Below are positions 1-12,829 of a stretch of DNA of 64,000 nucleotides, in pieces. Numbering within the stretch: position 1 is the first letter of the stretch; each line of letters begins with the position of its first letter. The notes under the pieces are model-generated. The model searched no databases. It was not told the DNA's origin and saw only the letters and a list, made by a program, of their open reading frames with translations. The stretch spans positions 124,001-188,000 of the forward strand of contig JAZKJV010003278.1 in the NCBI GenBank assembly GCA_037367405.1, written 5' to 3'. This DNA comes from Ottelia alismoides (lineage: Eukaryota; Streptophyta; Magnoliopsida; Alismatales; Hydrocharitaceae). A program made the translations under genes and the position numbers.

Positions 1-2870
1 ATAATAAAATGTATAAACAAATCAAAGGTAAAAATACTAAAATACATGTATTTTTGCCTACGTTTATACTTATATTTATTAACTTACAATAAATAACCTC
101 GAAAAAATAAATAAATATGGACATAAAAAACTACATAAATTATAAACATTTGTTATGTTTTAATAAAAATTAAATTAATTCATTTATTATTTGTTATTGA
201 TTTTACAAAGTATTTTTGCCTTAGATTTTTATGGTTGGTCTACATAGACCAATCAGATTCATCCCCATGTTAACTCAAGTCAACTAACCCCCTTCTCTCT
301 TCCTCGAGCTTTGTAGTGTGAGAACACATCTTTTCATCCTTTTTCCCGCTCGAGGCCATGATGATCTACTTATCGTGCTGCGTGATTTGTGGAGATTGGA
401 TCTCCATGATTCATGCCATGCCTTGAGATATTATCGATCACCCTCGATCTGTGCAACATCTTAGATGCAAGTCACCTCCTCATCCATCTTATAAATTGAG
501 CTCTATCGCCCCAAATCCAATTTTGATCCCTCTTTGTTAAGTCTTATCCCCTCAGATCCATTGGAAGTTCTTCCCCTTGGTGACAGCAAGAGGCTGGACG
601 GATTTGCAACGACACGAATTCCAGGAGGAGGTGATCCATATCCATCACCAGAGATCCGCCGGTTTGTTTCGCTTCCTTGGCCCCTCGGCCAAGTCGAGGC
701 CTTTCTTTGCTATTCTCAGTTAATATCTAGGTTCTGCTTTTAATTTTCACCTTCAATTTCCATTTTAATTGCATTATTAGGACCAATTTCAAAAAACCCA
801 AATTGGCATGGAACTCAAGCTCCATGCCAAATCATCATGACTCGACCATTAATTCGCCCTGATTTCCACCCCACTCCATTTCCCTACGCATTCTCCATCG
901 ATCCCCCTTCTGTTCTACCCTGATCCTTCGTGGATCATGCATATCAAAGCTCAACCCCTCCCCCTTTGCCAGAGCTTCGCCATCAACGTCCATTATGCTT
1001 TTATCAGCTTTATCCTTCGGTTGAGATTATAGACCTCGAGCCCCAGAACATTTTGGTGTAGGTCTCATGCATTAGTGACCCGTATGGAGCCAAGAAGAAA
1101 CAATGAACAAGCTCCAAGTCACCTGGAGCCAACCAGACTTCCAGATCTGTCGTTGAGGCATCTGAGCCTCATCTGAAGGCACCTGCACAAGAGGAGGAGC
1201 TCCAGGAAGCCATACCACATATCGGGTCAAGGATCTATCATCGTAACACGGAGAGAAGCTCGATCGAAGCTCGTCGAACATATACTCTTCAATAGTTCTT
1301 CATGAGCCCCTCTTATTCGTCCGATCAAGAACACAACCCATATCTGATCTGGGCTATCCAGATTATTCGAAGGGGTACCCGATCAGAGACGTATGATCGT
1401 CCATGTGGCATGTAGCGAGCGGCTGGATTAAAGTGACTTAAGTGGGGTAATTTGCAAAGAACCTCCTCTGCCTTTTTGTATTTAGGAAAAAGTATTTTAA
1501 ATATTTATTTAAGTTCAAAATTTTGTGGACAAATTACATATGAACCTCTAGATTTTTTGGATTTTGCATTTTAGTCCATTGCTAGGTCACCTCACGTGGA
1601 CCCCCACGTGAGTGGACATTTTGCATGTAAACCCCTTTGGGTTTTGTAATTAATATTTAGTCTTTAAAAATCATGTTGCAGCTAGTTATGTTGCATTTGA
1701 CCCCTGGAATTTATTTTATGTGTAAATATGCCCTTACCAGCTTGATTTATTTTTGTTTTGCATTTCTGTTTTCTAAAATTAGCTCTTTGCTCAAACAATT
1801 CTGTAAAAATAGGATAAAATGCATGATTCCTTGCTTGGTCACTATGTATATTCCATTTAGCATTTTGTGTGAATTTAATATTTATTAAAATAAAAAAGAA
1901 CTATTTTATTCCTTGGTTGCCTAAAAAATATAAAAAAATGGAGAACCTCTTTTTGAAAAATTCCAAAACATTACCTATTATTTATTATCCTATTTTGACA
2001 CTCTAGACCAAACATCACAAAAAAATCAAATGAAACAACAAAAATTAGCAAACCGTTACTAACTCTAATAAAATTATAAAATATTTTCCAAAAATCTGAA
2101 AAATAGTTTTCTGGCCTATATTTTTATCTATACATATTACTATATAATAAATTTTGTTTTGAGAAATACTGAACCCATTTGCTATTTTCAATTATCAAAT
2201 CAACTTGGCATATTTAAAAGTCCTTGTTTCAGACTATTTTTTATTTTAAATATACAAAAAATTAATAAATTTCACAAAAATGGAAGAATATTTAAAAACA
2301 CAAAAAAATTATTTTAAAATTTTTCTGCATTTTTTATATTCTTAGAATTATAATACCTTAACTTTATACTATTGTTAATTATTACAAATACCTTATAAAT
2401 ATTTTAAATCCTTTAAAAAAATGAAAAAGTATTGTTTTTGCTGATATTTTCTGGTTTTTATCTATTTATTATATATATAGCCGTTATATTATACATATTA
2501 CATTGTACTACAAATACTTATACAAATATATACTTATTATATATTTTAAAAAAGGAAAACTAAAAATAGAAAATTAAAAATAAAAAAATATTTAAAAAAC
2601 CCACAAAAACATTGAGTACATATTATGCATATATACATACATACACTTGTATTATTTGTTTATAGATAATATAACTGCTATGTCCCTTGTTCCCTGTGTT
2701 CGACACCCTACCATTCTTGTCCACTATACACACTTATTTGTGGGGTTTATAATAATTTTTGACTAATTTCTATAATTTGCATTGATTTACATTATTGTTG
2801 CTGGCTGATTGTTGTTTGAATCTGGAGTTTGTGATCGGTCGCCTCAGCAACATTGTTCTTGCTTTGTGTA
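1..2870 (+). mobile_element. Old gypsy LTR (LTR-A), left end outside the window
   Basis: This stretch has the same internal order as the other large LTRs here. A 'ttggtc..gaccaa' block lies near 232, followed by a TATA-like TATAAAT at 490-496 and a GC-richer transcribed part at 500-1440. A double CACGTG hairpin lies at 1591-1612, then AT-rich sequence, and a terminal block with 'tgttcgacaccctacc' near 2698. That block matches the R/U5 end of element O (near 26054) and of M (near 35100, minus). The right end is placed at about 2870 by comparison and is uncertain. No coding region is convincing; the small open frames do not match between copies. It may be the 5' LTR partner of LTR-B. Confidence 0.6.
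490..496 (+). promoter_or_regulatory. TATA box of LTR-A
   Basis: TATAAAT lies just before a GC-richer segment. The same position in the O LTR holds TATAAATA (23885-23892), and the M LTR has TATAAAT on the minus strand near 37295. This suggests the U3/R start of the LTR transcript. The LTR is old, so present activity is unlikely. Confidence 0.45.
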
Positions 2871-4707
2871 GAACACTAGACCTGCTCGGATTCTGATTCA
2901 ACACATGTATCTTACTCTTACTCCATCCATTCTTCTCAATGCTCTAGGTCTCTAATCAACCTCAATGTTACCTTGGGGGACCTCATTGGAAGGAGCTAGG
3001 GTTTAGGGTCCATAGATGAGTTGTCTTGAGGGTTTGGATAATGCATTTTAGGTATTGAACGGTGAGGGTTGGTAAGATTGGGAGTTGCAGGGTAGAGAGT
3101 GATGATAGGGCTATTGATCGATGGTTGGCTAAGGTTTAGAGGTTAACTAATGCAAATGAGAATCATAGGTTGAAGAGGGGGCCGCACATTGGGCAAAAAA
3201 GATTGAAAAAGTCCTTTAAGAGACTGACACATGATGACATCTGAAAATTCAAAATCTCAAAACTTCTTCTAAATTCAAAAAGAAATGTTTAATGACATCA
3301 AATGAGAAGTGCAAAACATAATTTTGACCAAAATTTATAAAAGGATTTTTTTTTTCAAAATCAACTCAAAATAGAAGTTATAAAAATTCTAAAAGATTTG
3401 TAAGTATCTTTATCCTGTATTTGTATATCTTTATATATTTCTCCTTTTTCATTTTTAATTGAAACTCTTTTTGTATTTTCTTGAATAATATAAAATAAAA
3501 AGCTTTGAATGGATATTTTTATTGGATTTCTAAATTGTAATAGATGCTAAATAGAAATGGCAAATTTTTTAATAGGTCAAATATACTTATTATAGGAAAT
3601 TCGTATCTTTTTATTTTTCTAATTTCTATTTTCATTTATATTTTTAGGGGAAAATAAGATGAATATATGAATTAATAAAATTAAAACTAACTAAATACAC
3701 ACACATGCATTATGTATAATTTGTGTGCAGAAACTTCTAATGAGGTGGGGTTTCCATGGTAGTCATTTAATAGATGTGCATTTTACCACTCTTAATTATA
3801 CAGATTTATGTTGTTTGTAGAAGGCGGTCAAGAGTGAGCAATAAAAAACAACCACAATAATAAGGTATGATTTTTAAACTGTGTTCCATCATTTATTTTA
3901 CTTGGGAAAGTCCCAAGTTCGAACTCAAGGAGGAAAAATGTACGTCAACCCCCTCCTAGAGATCTTAAAGTTGAGGCCACGCAACCACAATCTTGACTTT
4001 GGAAAGGGTGGCATACAACTCGACCACAATATCTACAAGGGAGTAGATGGTGAAGGGGAGGGGGACATCGATGACCTGGCTGCCAGTGTACGAGACGTGA
4101 TTGGTGACATAATTCTTGGTAATTAATTTGTTTCATGTAATACAACAAACTCTTCATCTTAATTACTAACTAGCTTTTTATTTTGCATATCACCATACAA
4201 ATTTTACAAAGAGAGCACATCCTTTAGAAAGGCATCGTGAATATTGCATTTATGCCATGTATATACAAAGACATAAAAAGAGCATGAATTATACAAAGGA
4301 GCATGGCAAAATTACAAAACCTACACATGTTATTTTTCACAAAATGTTGCCAAATAACATGTAAAAATAAATGATGTATTACAATTAAGCAATTCATTTC
4401 ACAATAGACAATACAAATTTTACAAAGGAAATTGCCATTTGACTTTAAAACTAATGATTAGAAATACAAAAAAAGTAACTACATCAATCACTTTATAAAA
4501 CAAAGCATAAATTCTAGACAAACTCATAGGGGTCTACAAATATATGGATAAACCTGGTTCGTTTAGAATGCAAATTGAAATTAATAAACAAATGCATTAA
4601 CAGGAATACCAAATCTTGACGCACCTAAAATACTAAATTTATATCATTAAAAGAAATTCAAATTTAATGAAATTTAGTGATGAAAATATTCTTTTTGATA
4701 AGGTTTT
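2871..4707. other. Degraded sequence between LTR-A and LTR-B, no gene seen
   Basis: About 1.8 kb of low-complexity, AT-rich DNA with no recognisable gag or pol. Open frames at 3881-4126 and 3945-4157 overlap on opposite strands and resemble no protein I know. At 3893-3933 a segment starting tttattttacttggg is about 88% identical over about 41 bases to the reverse strand of the E1 LTR near 33222-33262, so it is probably a repeat fragment. The interval may be the remains of an element interior flanked by LTR-A and LTR-B. Confidence 0.4.
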
Positions 4708-7700
4708 TGATGCATCTGTCTCCATTTCATCACCTTTATTCTTTGATTTTGTCCTTACCAAGCTAAATGCATGTATATAGCAATATTTATACAAAGTAAC
4801 ACTCAATACTTCGCATGAAATACTGTATAAAATACTATATACAATATTATATTTAATTTCCAAATAAAAGAATAAAGGAAAGAAAAGAAAATGAATGAAG
4901 AGTCAAGGACACATAGTGACCCTAAATTTCAAGACCCAGTCGTCATGATGACTTGGTCTACAAAGAATAAAGTACGAGGAGATAGGGCTGCCAATTATAC
5001 AGAAAACACTAAAACCCTAATTTTCTAGCCTAATATTAACTTTTTGGCACCTATTTTTTTCTTTATTTATACCTTAAATCAATAAACTTTGACATGAACA
5101 TTATACATAAAAATACAAAGAAAAATTGAAAATTTATTCATTCATAAATAATGCACAATGTGCCCGAGACACACATAATAAAAAAATCGCAAAGAAAACT
5201 TTGCAGACCTATATCTTCCCCAAACGTACTCAAAATCTACAAACTCACCTTTATTGTTTATAAAATTAAATTATCTATTTAATGAAGGTGGCTTCATTAA
5301 ATTTAGTATGATACAAAAGTTGACTTTTGGGCCCTCATTGTGCAATATACTTGTATATAATATTCAATATATTTATTCTTATATTTTTTACTCTTTTATA
5401 TTTTTACATATTAGTAAATATTATTCAAAATATATGGACATGATAAAATTATAATGAAACCACTAAAATGTATTAAAATATATAAAGCTATAAAATATTT
5501 AGATGAATTATACCTATAGTATACCTATAATATATATTTACATAATTATTTAAGTAAATCTCATAAAAATATAATAAAAATATGTAAATGTGTATGTAAA
5601 TAAGTCATAAATATATAAATTATATGTATAAATTAATAAAATATTTAATATATAAAAAAGTATATTTACCTATATATACAAATGTAAATATTAATATATA
5701 ATAAATTAACTTGTAAAAATAAATAAAATATTAAAATAAGATATTATATAAAATTACAAACATTTTTTATGTTTACACCAAAAATTAATGAAATCATTTA
5801 TTAATTTTATTTGATTTATCAATGAATTTCGTTCGTTCTTTTTTCTGGTTGGTCCACGTGGACCAACCAGAGCCTTTAGACCATTGACACTCGGGTCAAT
5901 GGTCCTCTCCCCAGCCGCCTTCATGTTAGAGGTCACAAGACCTCTAACTTTTCCAAATTTCTACGCCTTCCCCTCTCTGCCTTCCTCCTCAAGCTCCCCA
6001 CAATCATGCTCTTCTATCATCCTTCTTCTTCACCCATACCAGCATCTACACCTACCACGATCCACCTACATGTCATCTCCCTACCTTTTTATCAGAACCC
6101 CTTTCTTTAAATTCTAACCTTGACCCCCCCTTTCTCCATTTTGAATCTACTTTCTCATCTGTAACACTAATAGAAACACCCCTATCGTATCTCGTGAGTG
6201 ACAGCTTTGAGATCTAGGCCATGTCGACGTGGATAAAGGTGCAGATTGGTGCGATCTGAGCTCCACCGACTATCGCCTACGAGCTCTTCTTCTCCTTGGC
6301 ATCCAGCTAAGAATGAGATGTTAGGTTAGGATGTTTTTCTTGCTTGTCATTTCTGAAACCTATTAGTAGCTTCAATTTCGTCGATTAATCATAGACTTAG
6401 CATAATTTTTAGTTTTGAAATTGTTGGAGCACTATGCTCCAGCACCAAATTCATCGTCAACCGACTGTCGTCGACCCCCATTTCACCTCCATTTTCATCC
6501 CCTTCGTATTCTCCACACTTTGGTCCCATTTCCACCTCGGATCCTGCAAGGATCTGGGATATCAACGTTCATATCCTCTGCCAACACCAGACCTCTTCAT
6601 TCCCTCCACTCCATTGTGTATGCAGCTTCACCCTTGGGTCAAGCATCTTCAGCTCGAGCCCGTCACCCTTTTAGTGCATGAGTCCAAGCGTAGAAGCGCT
6701 TGGAAGCTCCTACTGAGGGTATGAACAGAGCATCAGGTGGCCCGCCGCTCCAGGGTCCCTCTGATGGACCCCAGACACTTTTGACCCCTCATACAATTGT
6801 GCAGAAGTTCCAGGAAGTTATTGCATCCATTGGAGAAGGGAAAGGAAGTTGGAGCATGTCGGATTCAGCGAACGAAGTTTGGGGAAGAAGACGTTCTTTC
6901 CCATTCTTCCAGACCCTCCATAGCTATCAGATCGAGAATCGAGCTCAGATCTAATCTAGGTTGTTGATTAAAAATGAAGCAGTGTGAGCCCTCGTCCATT
7001 GATCATGTCACCTGGAACGTCCCCAGTCGCCTGATAGCGTGGACATAAAGGGGTAAACTACTTAGGCCCCCTCACACACTTTTGTTTTTATTGAATAGTC
7101 CTATAAATATTTAAACGCATTCAATAATTTTTGTAAAAATTGCATTGACCCCCCTATCATTTGTTGAATATTTTATTTAGGTCCAATGCTAGGTCAGCTC
7201 ACGTGGTCTCCCATGTGAGTTCACAATATTGCAAGAGACCCCTTCGAGTTTCTTTATTTCATTTTAAATTATAAAATGTGTATATCAGTTCAAAACTTTG
7301 TGTATTTTTGCATCGAAACCCTTGTACTTTATTTATATTGGAAAAATACCCCCTACTAGTATTGTAAATTAATTTTATGTCTTTTATTTTTAATTAAATA
7401 GCTCCTATGCTTGTAAAATCATAGAAAATCATAATAATTGATTGATATTGTTCTTAGTTATACTATGAATTTTATTTAGCAATTACTTGCATTTTCTATT
7501 TATTAAACATCATTTAGGAGATATTTATTCTTATTTAGATATAAAAATACAAAAAAATAAAATCACTTTTGAAAATTCCAAAAAATAGATATTATAAATT
7601 ACTATATAATAACTCCGGACCAAAAATCAGAAAAAATATAAATTAGAACCTTAAAATTAAAAAACCCTCCTAACCCTATAAAAATATGCAAAAATATAAA

Positions 7701-8500
7701 ATAAAAAATTAGTTTTCTTATGTGTATTTTTATTTATATTATAGTATATATTAAAATACATTTTAAGAAATTTTGGACTTGTTATCTATTTCTACATCTC
7801 AAAACAATTCGACATATTTATTAACTCTCTATTTTGTAGTATTCATATTTTAAAAATAACTAAAAACTTAACAAAAATTAACAAAAAATCACTAAAACAT
7901 AAAAAAGATAGAAAAAGAAAACATTTTATTTTATAATTTTTGAGTATTTTCCTCATATTTATAAATATAAAAGACTATATAGACTATAGATACTTATATA
8001 CTTATTAAAAATATTATTATAAATACTTTTAAATATATTATAATACCTTTAAAAAATAAAAGGAATATACTTAATTGTATTTTCCTGATTTTATTATTTA
8101 TATTTTATATACTATTTATATTATACAAATTAATATATATACTTATATATTAAATATTTAAAAGAAAATGAACAAAAAAATACAAAATCATAATAAAAAG
8201 TATAAAATCAAAGACACAAAAATATAAAAATTTAAAATCTATAAAAAATACAATCCATAAAAAACTAAAAAGCACAAAAAGCATAAAAAATATGTAGTTT
8301 ATTTATAGACAATAAATACCGCAACCCCATTGTTCTTTATGGTTCAATACTCTACACTTATTCACTATACACATATTTTGTAGAGTTAAAATAAAAATAA
8401 ATTGTGACTCATATTTTCATAGATTTATCTTATATTTGGGTTTATTGTTGATTCCTTTGGTTGTGGACATCCGAGAGCTGAGAGAGTGATGTCGATACAG
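4708..8500 (+). mobile_element. Old gypsy LTR (LTR-B)
   Basis: It starts TGATGCATC and continues through a block (tcatcacctttattctttg) matching the starts of the O and P LTRs (22438, 42147). The U3 shares 'agagtcaagg..gacttggtctac..gataggg' with them. An inverted repeat ttggtccacgtggaccaa sits near 5848, a GC-richer transcribed part spans 5900-7020, and the double CACGTG hairpin is at 7198-7219. The U5-like 'ctctacacttattcactatacac' is near 8348. The end near 8500 is approximate because the PBS region is decayed. No TATA box as clear as in O is visible. It is in direct orientation with LTR-A and may be its 3' partner or a solo LTR. Confidence 0.6.
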
Positions 8501-9311
8501 CAATTGTCAGACTCGATTTGTCAGGCACTACAGGCCCTCCAAGACCAGACGTTAGGATTCCTCACGACCAACTAACTATCACTGTCAGATTGAGATCCAA
8601 TTGATAGCTCAACATGGAAATGGTGAGCCCCTGGCTCATTTGAAAGGTTCCCTTATTTTTACTATTACATATATATATATATAAGTTGTAAAAAGGGTCC
8701 AAAAAATGAATTTTAACAAATGAAACTGTCTCAACTTTAAAGTTTTTTTAGACTATAACATTTAATTCATGAACTTTAAAGGCGATTTTGGTTCATTTGT
8801 AGTTCATATGCTCCTGATAAAAAAATCAGAATGCTTGCATATATAGAACTTGGGTTTGGTCCCATTACTCAATTGCATTATGTGCATTGTTTACTTATTT
8901 TTATATTTTTATGTATTTTTATTAAATTAGTGAAGAAAGAATTATGTCAATTGAAATTATAAATATGAAGACAAAAATCATTATGTTTGTGTATATTTTG
9001 TACAAGTATATTTTCTTATGTGTGTATCTTTTGTGTATCAGTATTTTCTCTACTTGTTATTTAGTTGATCAAAGCATATGACCTCGTCTCTAAGTGAGGG
9101 TCAGTTCCAAACCTTGCAGGTATCTCTTCTTGTTTTATTTGATAGTTTCAATTCCCTAGTACTCATGTATCATGACCTTCCTTAGTTCTTTTTATCTTTT
9201 CTTTTGCATATTTTTAGGTGATAAAAAGTGCACTTATTATATATGCATGATTTTTAAGATTAATGAGTTAATGCACCTATGAATGTATTTATTTATGAAT
9301 TCTTCTCCATT
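8501..9311. other. Intergenic, nothing recognised
   Basis: AT-rich DNA with a short (TA)n run near 8668-8682. I see no coding region, no repeat shared with the rest of the window and no element ends. The first 100 bases or so may be decayed interior of the LTR-B element. Confidence 0.4.
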
Positions 9312-10263
9312 GTTGGTTCTTAGGTAGATAAAACTTCAGTTCATCATATACATTCATCATTGATTAAATGTGAATAGAATTTATATTTATTTTATTAGTT
9401 TGATATGAATATAATTCATATTATAGGAGAGAATGTACATCATATCCTCAAAGAGATAGTTGTGTCTCTTTCCATAAAGAGATAATTGGAAATCAATTAT
9501 CTCCACCAACTCCTAAATATACTTAAAAGAAAATCTTTCCCTCTCCAAATTGGCCATACCCATCTACTGTATAAATAGTGTCAAGGCATCTCTTCCAATA
9601 AATTAAACCCTTCTCTTCATAAAAGAAGAAATGGTAGAAAGAGAGAAAAGTCTATCCTCCTCAAAACCTGCTTGTTCCCCTCTCTCAAGGTGTGATCATC
9701 ACCCTCTCTCCGTCTTCTTTGTGGTCGCCAACAATAGAAGAAGAATCCATTCTCCTTCTTTGCTCCATCGTGAATAAGAAGGCAACCTCATGCGGCATGA
9801 TTTAGGGGAGGACATCGTGGTGATCAAGAAGAGAGCACAAGGAGAAGAAGACAAGAGAGAAGCATCTTTCTTGGCTACACGGGTTTCGTGATTCATCATT
9901 ACACTCACATGTGCTTCTCTTGTGGATCAAACTTGATTCAAAAGACTCTTATCTTAAAAAGTACATGCATCGAAGGCAATCATCCTTTACTCTTGTGGTT
10001 TTGTGAAACAGTGTGGAAAATCTTTCCATATCGACAAAAAATATGTATTAATGCTATATCGCTCATATAATGAGTATTTGTTTTTATTAGGAATTGATTC
10101 ATTTTATTTCATGTTTTCGATGACATGGGAAGTTAGACCTCCCTTCATAGACTTGACCCCTTATCAAGGATAGCCGGTCCACACAACTTCTAAGGTTTGA
10201 ACCCAGAATTTAGCCTATATGCGGAAGAGCTTATGAAACTTCATGAACACCTTTCGAATCAAC
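9312..10263 (+). mobile_element. Possible solo LTR (copia-like)
   Basis: A TATA-like tataaata near 9581 follows an AT-rich U3-like stretch. It is followed by a C/T-rich leader-like region and 'aataaa' signals near 9599. The segment can be framed by TGTTGG at 9312 and an inverted ATCAACA ending at 10263. A matching target duplication is not evident, there is no second copy in the window and no internal region is attached. The promoter-like layout is seen directly; the solo-LTR reading is inference. It could equally be a decayed promoter region. Confidence 0.25.
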
Positions 10264-10344
10264 ACCTCCAATGATTTTATTTATTATTAGTTGTATTAAC
10301 TATGAACACATGAAATGATCTCTATTATCATCATCATCTCCACC

Positions 10345-10436
10345 ACCACCATCATCTTCTTCACATCTTTTTTATTAAGATTATATCATTACCACCATCA
10401 TCTTCTTCATCATCCTTTTTTATTAAGATTATATCA
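10345..10436 (+). repeat. 46-bp tandem duplication
   Basis: Two adjacent copies of a 46-base unit that begins accaccatcatcttcttc and ends attaagattatatcat. They differ mainly in a short ATC-rich stretch. A CAT/CAC-rich simple repeat precedes them, so this is probably slippage or local duplication in noncoding DNA. Confidence 0.7.
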
Positions 10437-11627
10437 TCAATACTAGTTTCATTGTTTTAATTAAATTACAAAGCCTTTTGTATATATGTCCCAGACTCTG
10501 GACTTTTTATATAATTCATCCTATTGGCCCAAGAGAGAAGTGTGTATTTTTTCTTGTGTACATTTTGAATCTTACATGGTTTGAGGTTTGGGGATGGGCT
10601 CTGCATTGGGCTGAATAGATAATAATAATGATCCAGAATCCATTTAGGTCATGTTTCGATTTTCCTAAGTTAAAGCGACATCATGCATGTAGAAAATGTT
10701 TTAAACATGAAAATAAATTCTAATGGTTGCCATTGAATGTAATCAACCATCCGATATGATGACCTAATATTTTTTTGTTGAATAGGTTTACGTACGAATT
10801 TGATATTTAGATAATGTTTGAATACATCCATCAGCTTTTATGCATTGCTAATCTCACGTTACGATGATTAAGATTGATTGGAAAATAAGTAAAAACCCTC
10901 TTTTATTCATACAAATCCTATTTCATCAAACAAAAGAGAATCGAAATTAAATAATGTGTAATCTTCATCCTTCCGAATTATCTCACATATTATCTCTCAA
11001 TCAAACGGGTCTTAAGATTCGTTTGTAAACTATGTGATCCTAGGGTCCTATATGACCGCAACTATATATCCCTAATTTCGCCTTCTAATTGAACATGATC
11101 ATGTGTTAAATTTGAGCAAATTTGAACAACTACCGCTCTAACCGTTATACGCCTCCATACGGATGAATAAAAAGGCTTTAGCGAGGCAACCTGCCTCCTT
11201 TACCGATGCAAGCAGAAGAATCTCATAAACTAGCCATATGAGAGTGCTAAACTTATGGATGGAGGATATGGTCCCACTCTTCACATGATTCGAACCTAGG
11301 TAAAACTTGACCCCCTTCCAAGGTTGAAAAAATGAATAGGTACGAAAGAAGAAATTTTTAAACATTCTTATAATAACTGCGAGCGAATCAGAAACAACAC
11401 AAATTCATAATCAGAAGCAAGTCTTCTCATACTCAAATACATATCTTATTCCCATGCTTAATTCATACCTCAAACATAGATATTGCAACATGTTTAAATA
11501 CTTATTTTTAATTATATATTTTTATTTATGTTTTTATGTAATATAGCTAATATATAGATGGATGGATAAGGTAAGGATATGTAGGATAATGGATATCCCC
11601 TCAGCGAGGTTGTTGATTAGGGTTTCC
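10437..11627. other. Downstream flank of the plantacyanin gene, no second gene
   Basis: Noncoding AT-rich DNA lying 3' of the minus-strand plantacyanin gene. Sequences resembling a tRNA B box (ggtttgaaccc near 10194, gattcgaaccta near 11288) suggest possible decayed SINE pieces, but no A box at the right spacing was found. The open frame at 11138-11365 has no recognisable domain. Confidence 0.4.
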
Positions 11628-12736
11628 TCAGAAGGCAGTAACAGCTATCTTCATGTTAGCCGAGCAATGGCCAGGAATGCTGCAGATGAAGTAGCTCGTG
11701 CCCCGACCCAGCGTGATCCTGTCGCTGCCGCTCCTCCACACCCTCGATCCCCTCGTCGATGAACATGACCGGTATCCCAATGCATTCACCGCCACAACAT
11801 TATGGAATGCACTATTGTAGTTGAACACTGCACATAGACCATCAATGTTAAAAATATGACAACAGATTTTATTCTCTATAAAACGATGGATACGTTGAAT
11901 ATTTTTATTGAAAAACTAATTATTTTCTCGTAGAATTTACAGTAATAGTTGAGACTTTAGCAACGAGTATGCGTGAAAGACAATCAGACGGCAATTTGTA
12001 ATCTTCTTTTTAAGTAATATCGAAGATTTTATCTGTTTGGAATTTCCAAAATTCACGATTTAGTTTTGCATAAGTTTGATTCGTTATAAGTGGATTGGGG
12101 CAGGGCGAAATCTCGAAATCAGGATCACATTAATTTGTGTGTACATTAGATGCATTACCATGCAATGTTTTACATTACTTTGGTCTACATAATTATATTT
12201 TCCTGCATTTGGATATAGACCAACATCCCTTCAAATTTCTAGCATTTTCTTCAGAGACCCCAACCCATATGGCGATCTTGATCATCCACAGATGATCCGA
12301 CGGCTCTCCCTCTTCCATCTCAACCATTGTTTAGCCAATCATAGTTTTGATGGAAGAAGAAGATCATCGGATTACCTGTAGACAGTCATGATTATCACAT
12401 CATCTTCTACTAAAAAATCATATGAAATCAAAGAAATAAATTGGAAGTTGTATTCCTTTTGGTAAAATTACTATAGAAGTTAGATCAGAGCGAAGTCTGA
12501 CGTGATTGGATATGTTACATATCAAAACGTCTGTCAGTTAAGAGAAAGTAAGGTTTGGAACACACTGTACCAAGTACGTCACCCACACGGAAGCGCTTTC
12601 CCGCGGGCCATCCAGCTACATTGAACGTCCACCCTCCCGCGCCTCCGACGACGTACACCGCCCCCTCAGTGCAGACCGCCATCATCAAGAAGGCGATGCA
12701 CAAGAACACCAAAGCACTGCCTCTTCCCTCACCCAT
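11628..12736 (-). CDS. Plantacyanin / basic blue protein, two exons
   Basis: Exon 1 is 12736-12571 and exon 2 is 11827-11628 (stop TGA at 11630-11628). The intron 12570-11828 has GT (GTACAG) and AG (TGCAG) ends, with phase 1 on both sides. The spliced product is 121 residues, typical for plantacyanins, small type-I (blue) copper proteins secreted to the cell wall or apoplast and linked in other species to pollen-tube guidance and stress. Residues 1 to about 26 form a signal peptide with a hydrophobic core (ALVFLCIAFLMMAV). The mature part starts AVYVVGGAGGWTFNVAGWP, the family signature. All four copper ligands are present: His in FHNVV, then Cys, His and Met in FICSIPGHCSANMKI. The SCSS Cys and the GHC Cys can form the usual disulfide. 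There is no proline-rich or GPI tail, which excludes uclacyanin and early nodulin-like types. An in-frame ATG eight codons upstream (12760) is possible, but family members begin M(A/G)xGRGSA. Confidence 0.93.
11828..12570 (-). other. Intron of the plantacyanin gene
   Basis: A 743-base AT-rich intron splits the Val codon in DVL-V-FNYN. The single intron at this place, just after the (R)VGDxL strand, is the position usual in this gene family. No transposon was recognised inside it. Confidence 0.88.
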
Positions 12737-12811
12737 CTCCTCAACAATAAACACGAGCAAATATAAGGATTGGTGGGGGAGCTGTGGAGGACTAGAGAAT
12801 GGAATGGCTTG

Positions 12812-12821
12812 TGTTTATATA
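12812..12821 (-). promoter_or_regulatory. TATA box of the plantacyanin gene
   Basis: On the minus strand the sequence reads CTATATAAACA, about 80 bases before the chosen ATG at 12736. Transcription would then start near 12785 and give a 5' leader of about 50 bases. The leader region is rich in CT and CA, common for plant genes. Confidence 0.65.
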
Positions 12822-12829
12822 GCCAAGAG

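Noticed and set aside
10180..10210. tRNA-like B box (ggtttgaaccc), also near 11288 and 3914
   Set aside because: No A box or cloverleaf could be drawn, so no tRNA or SINE is called.
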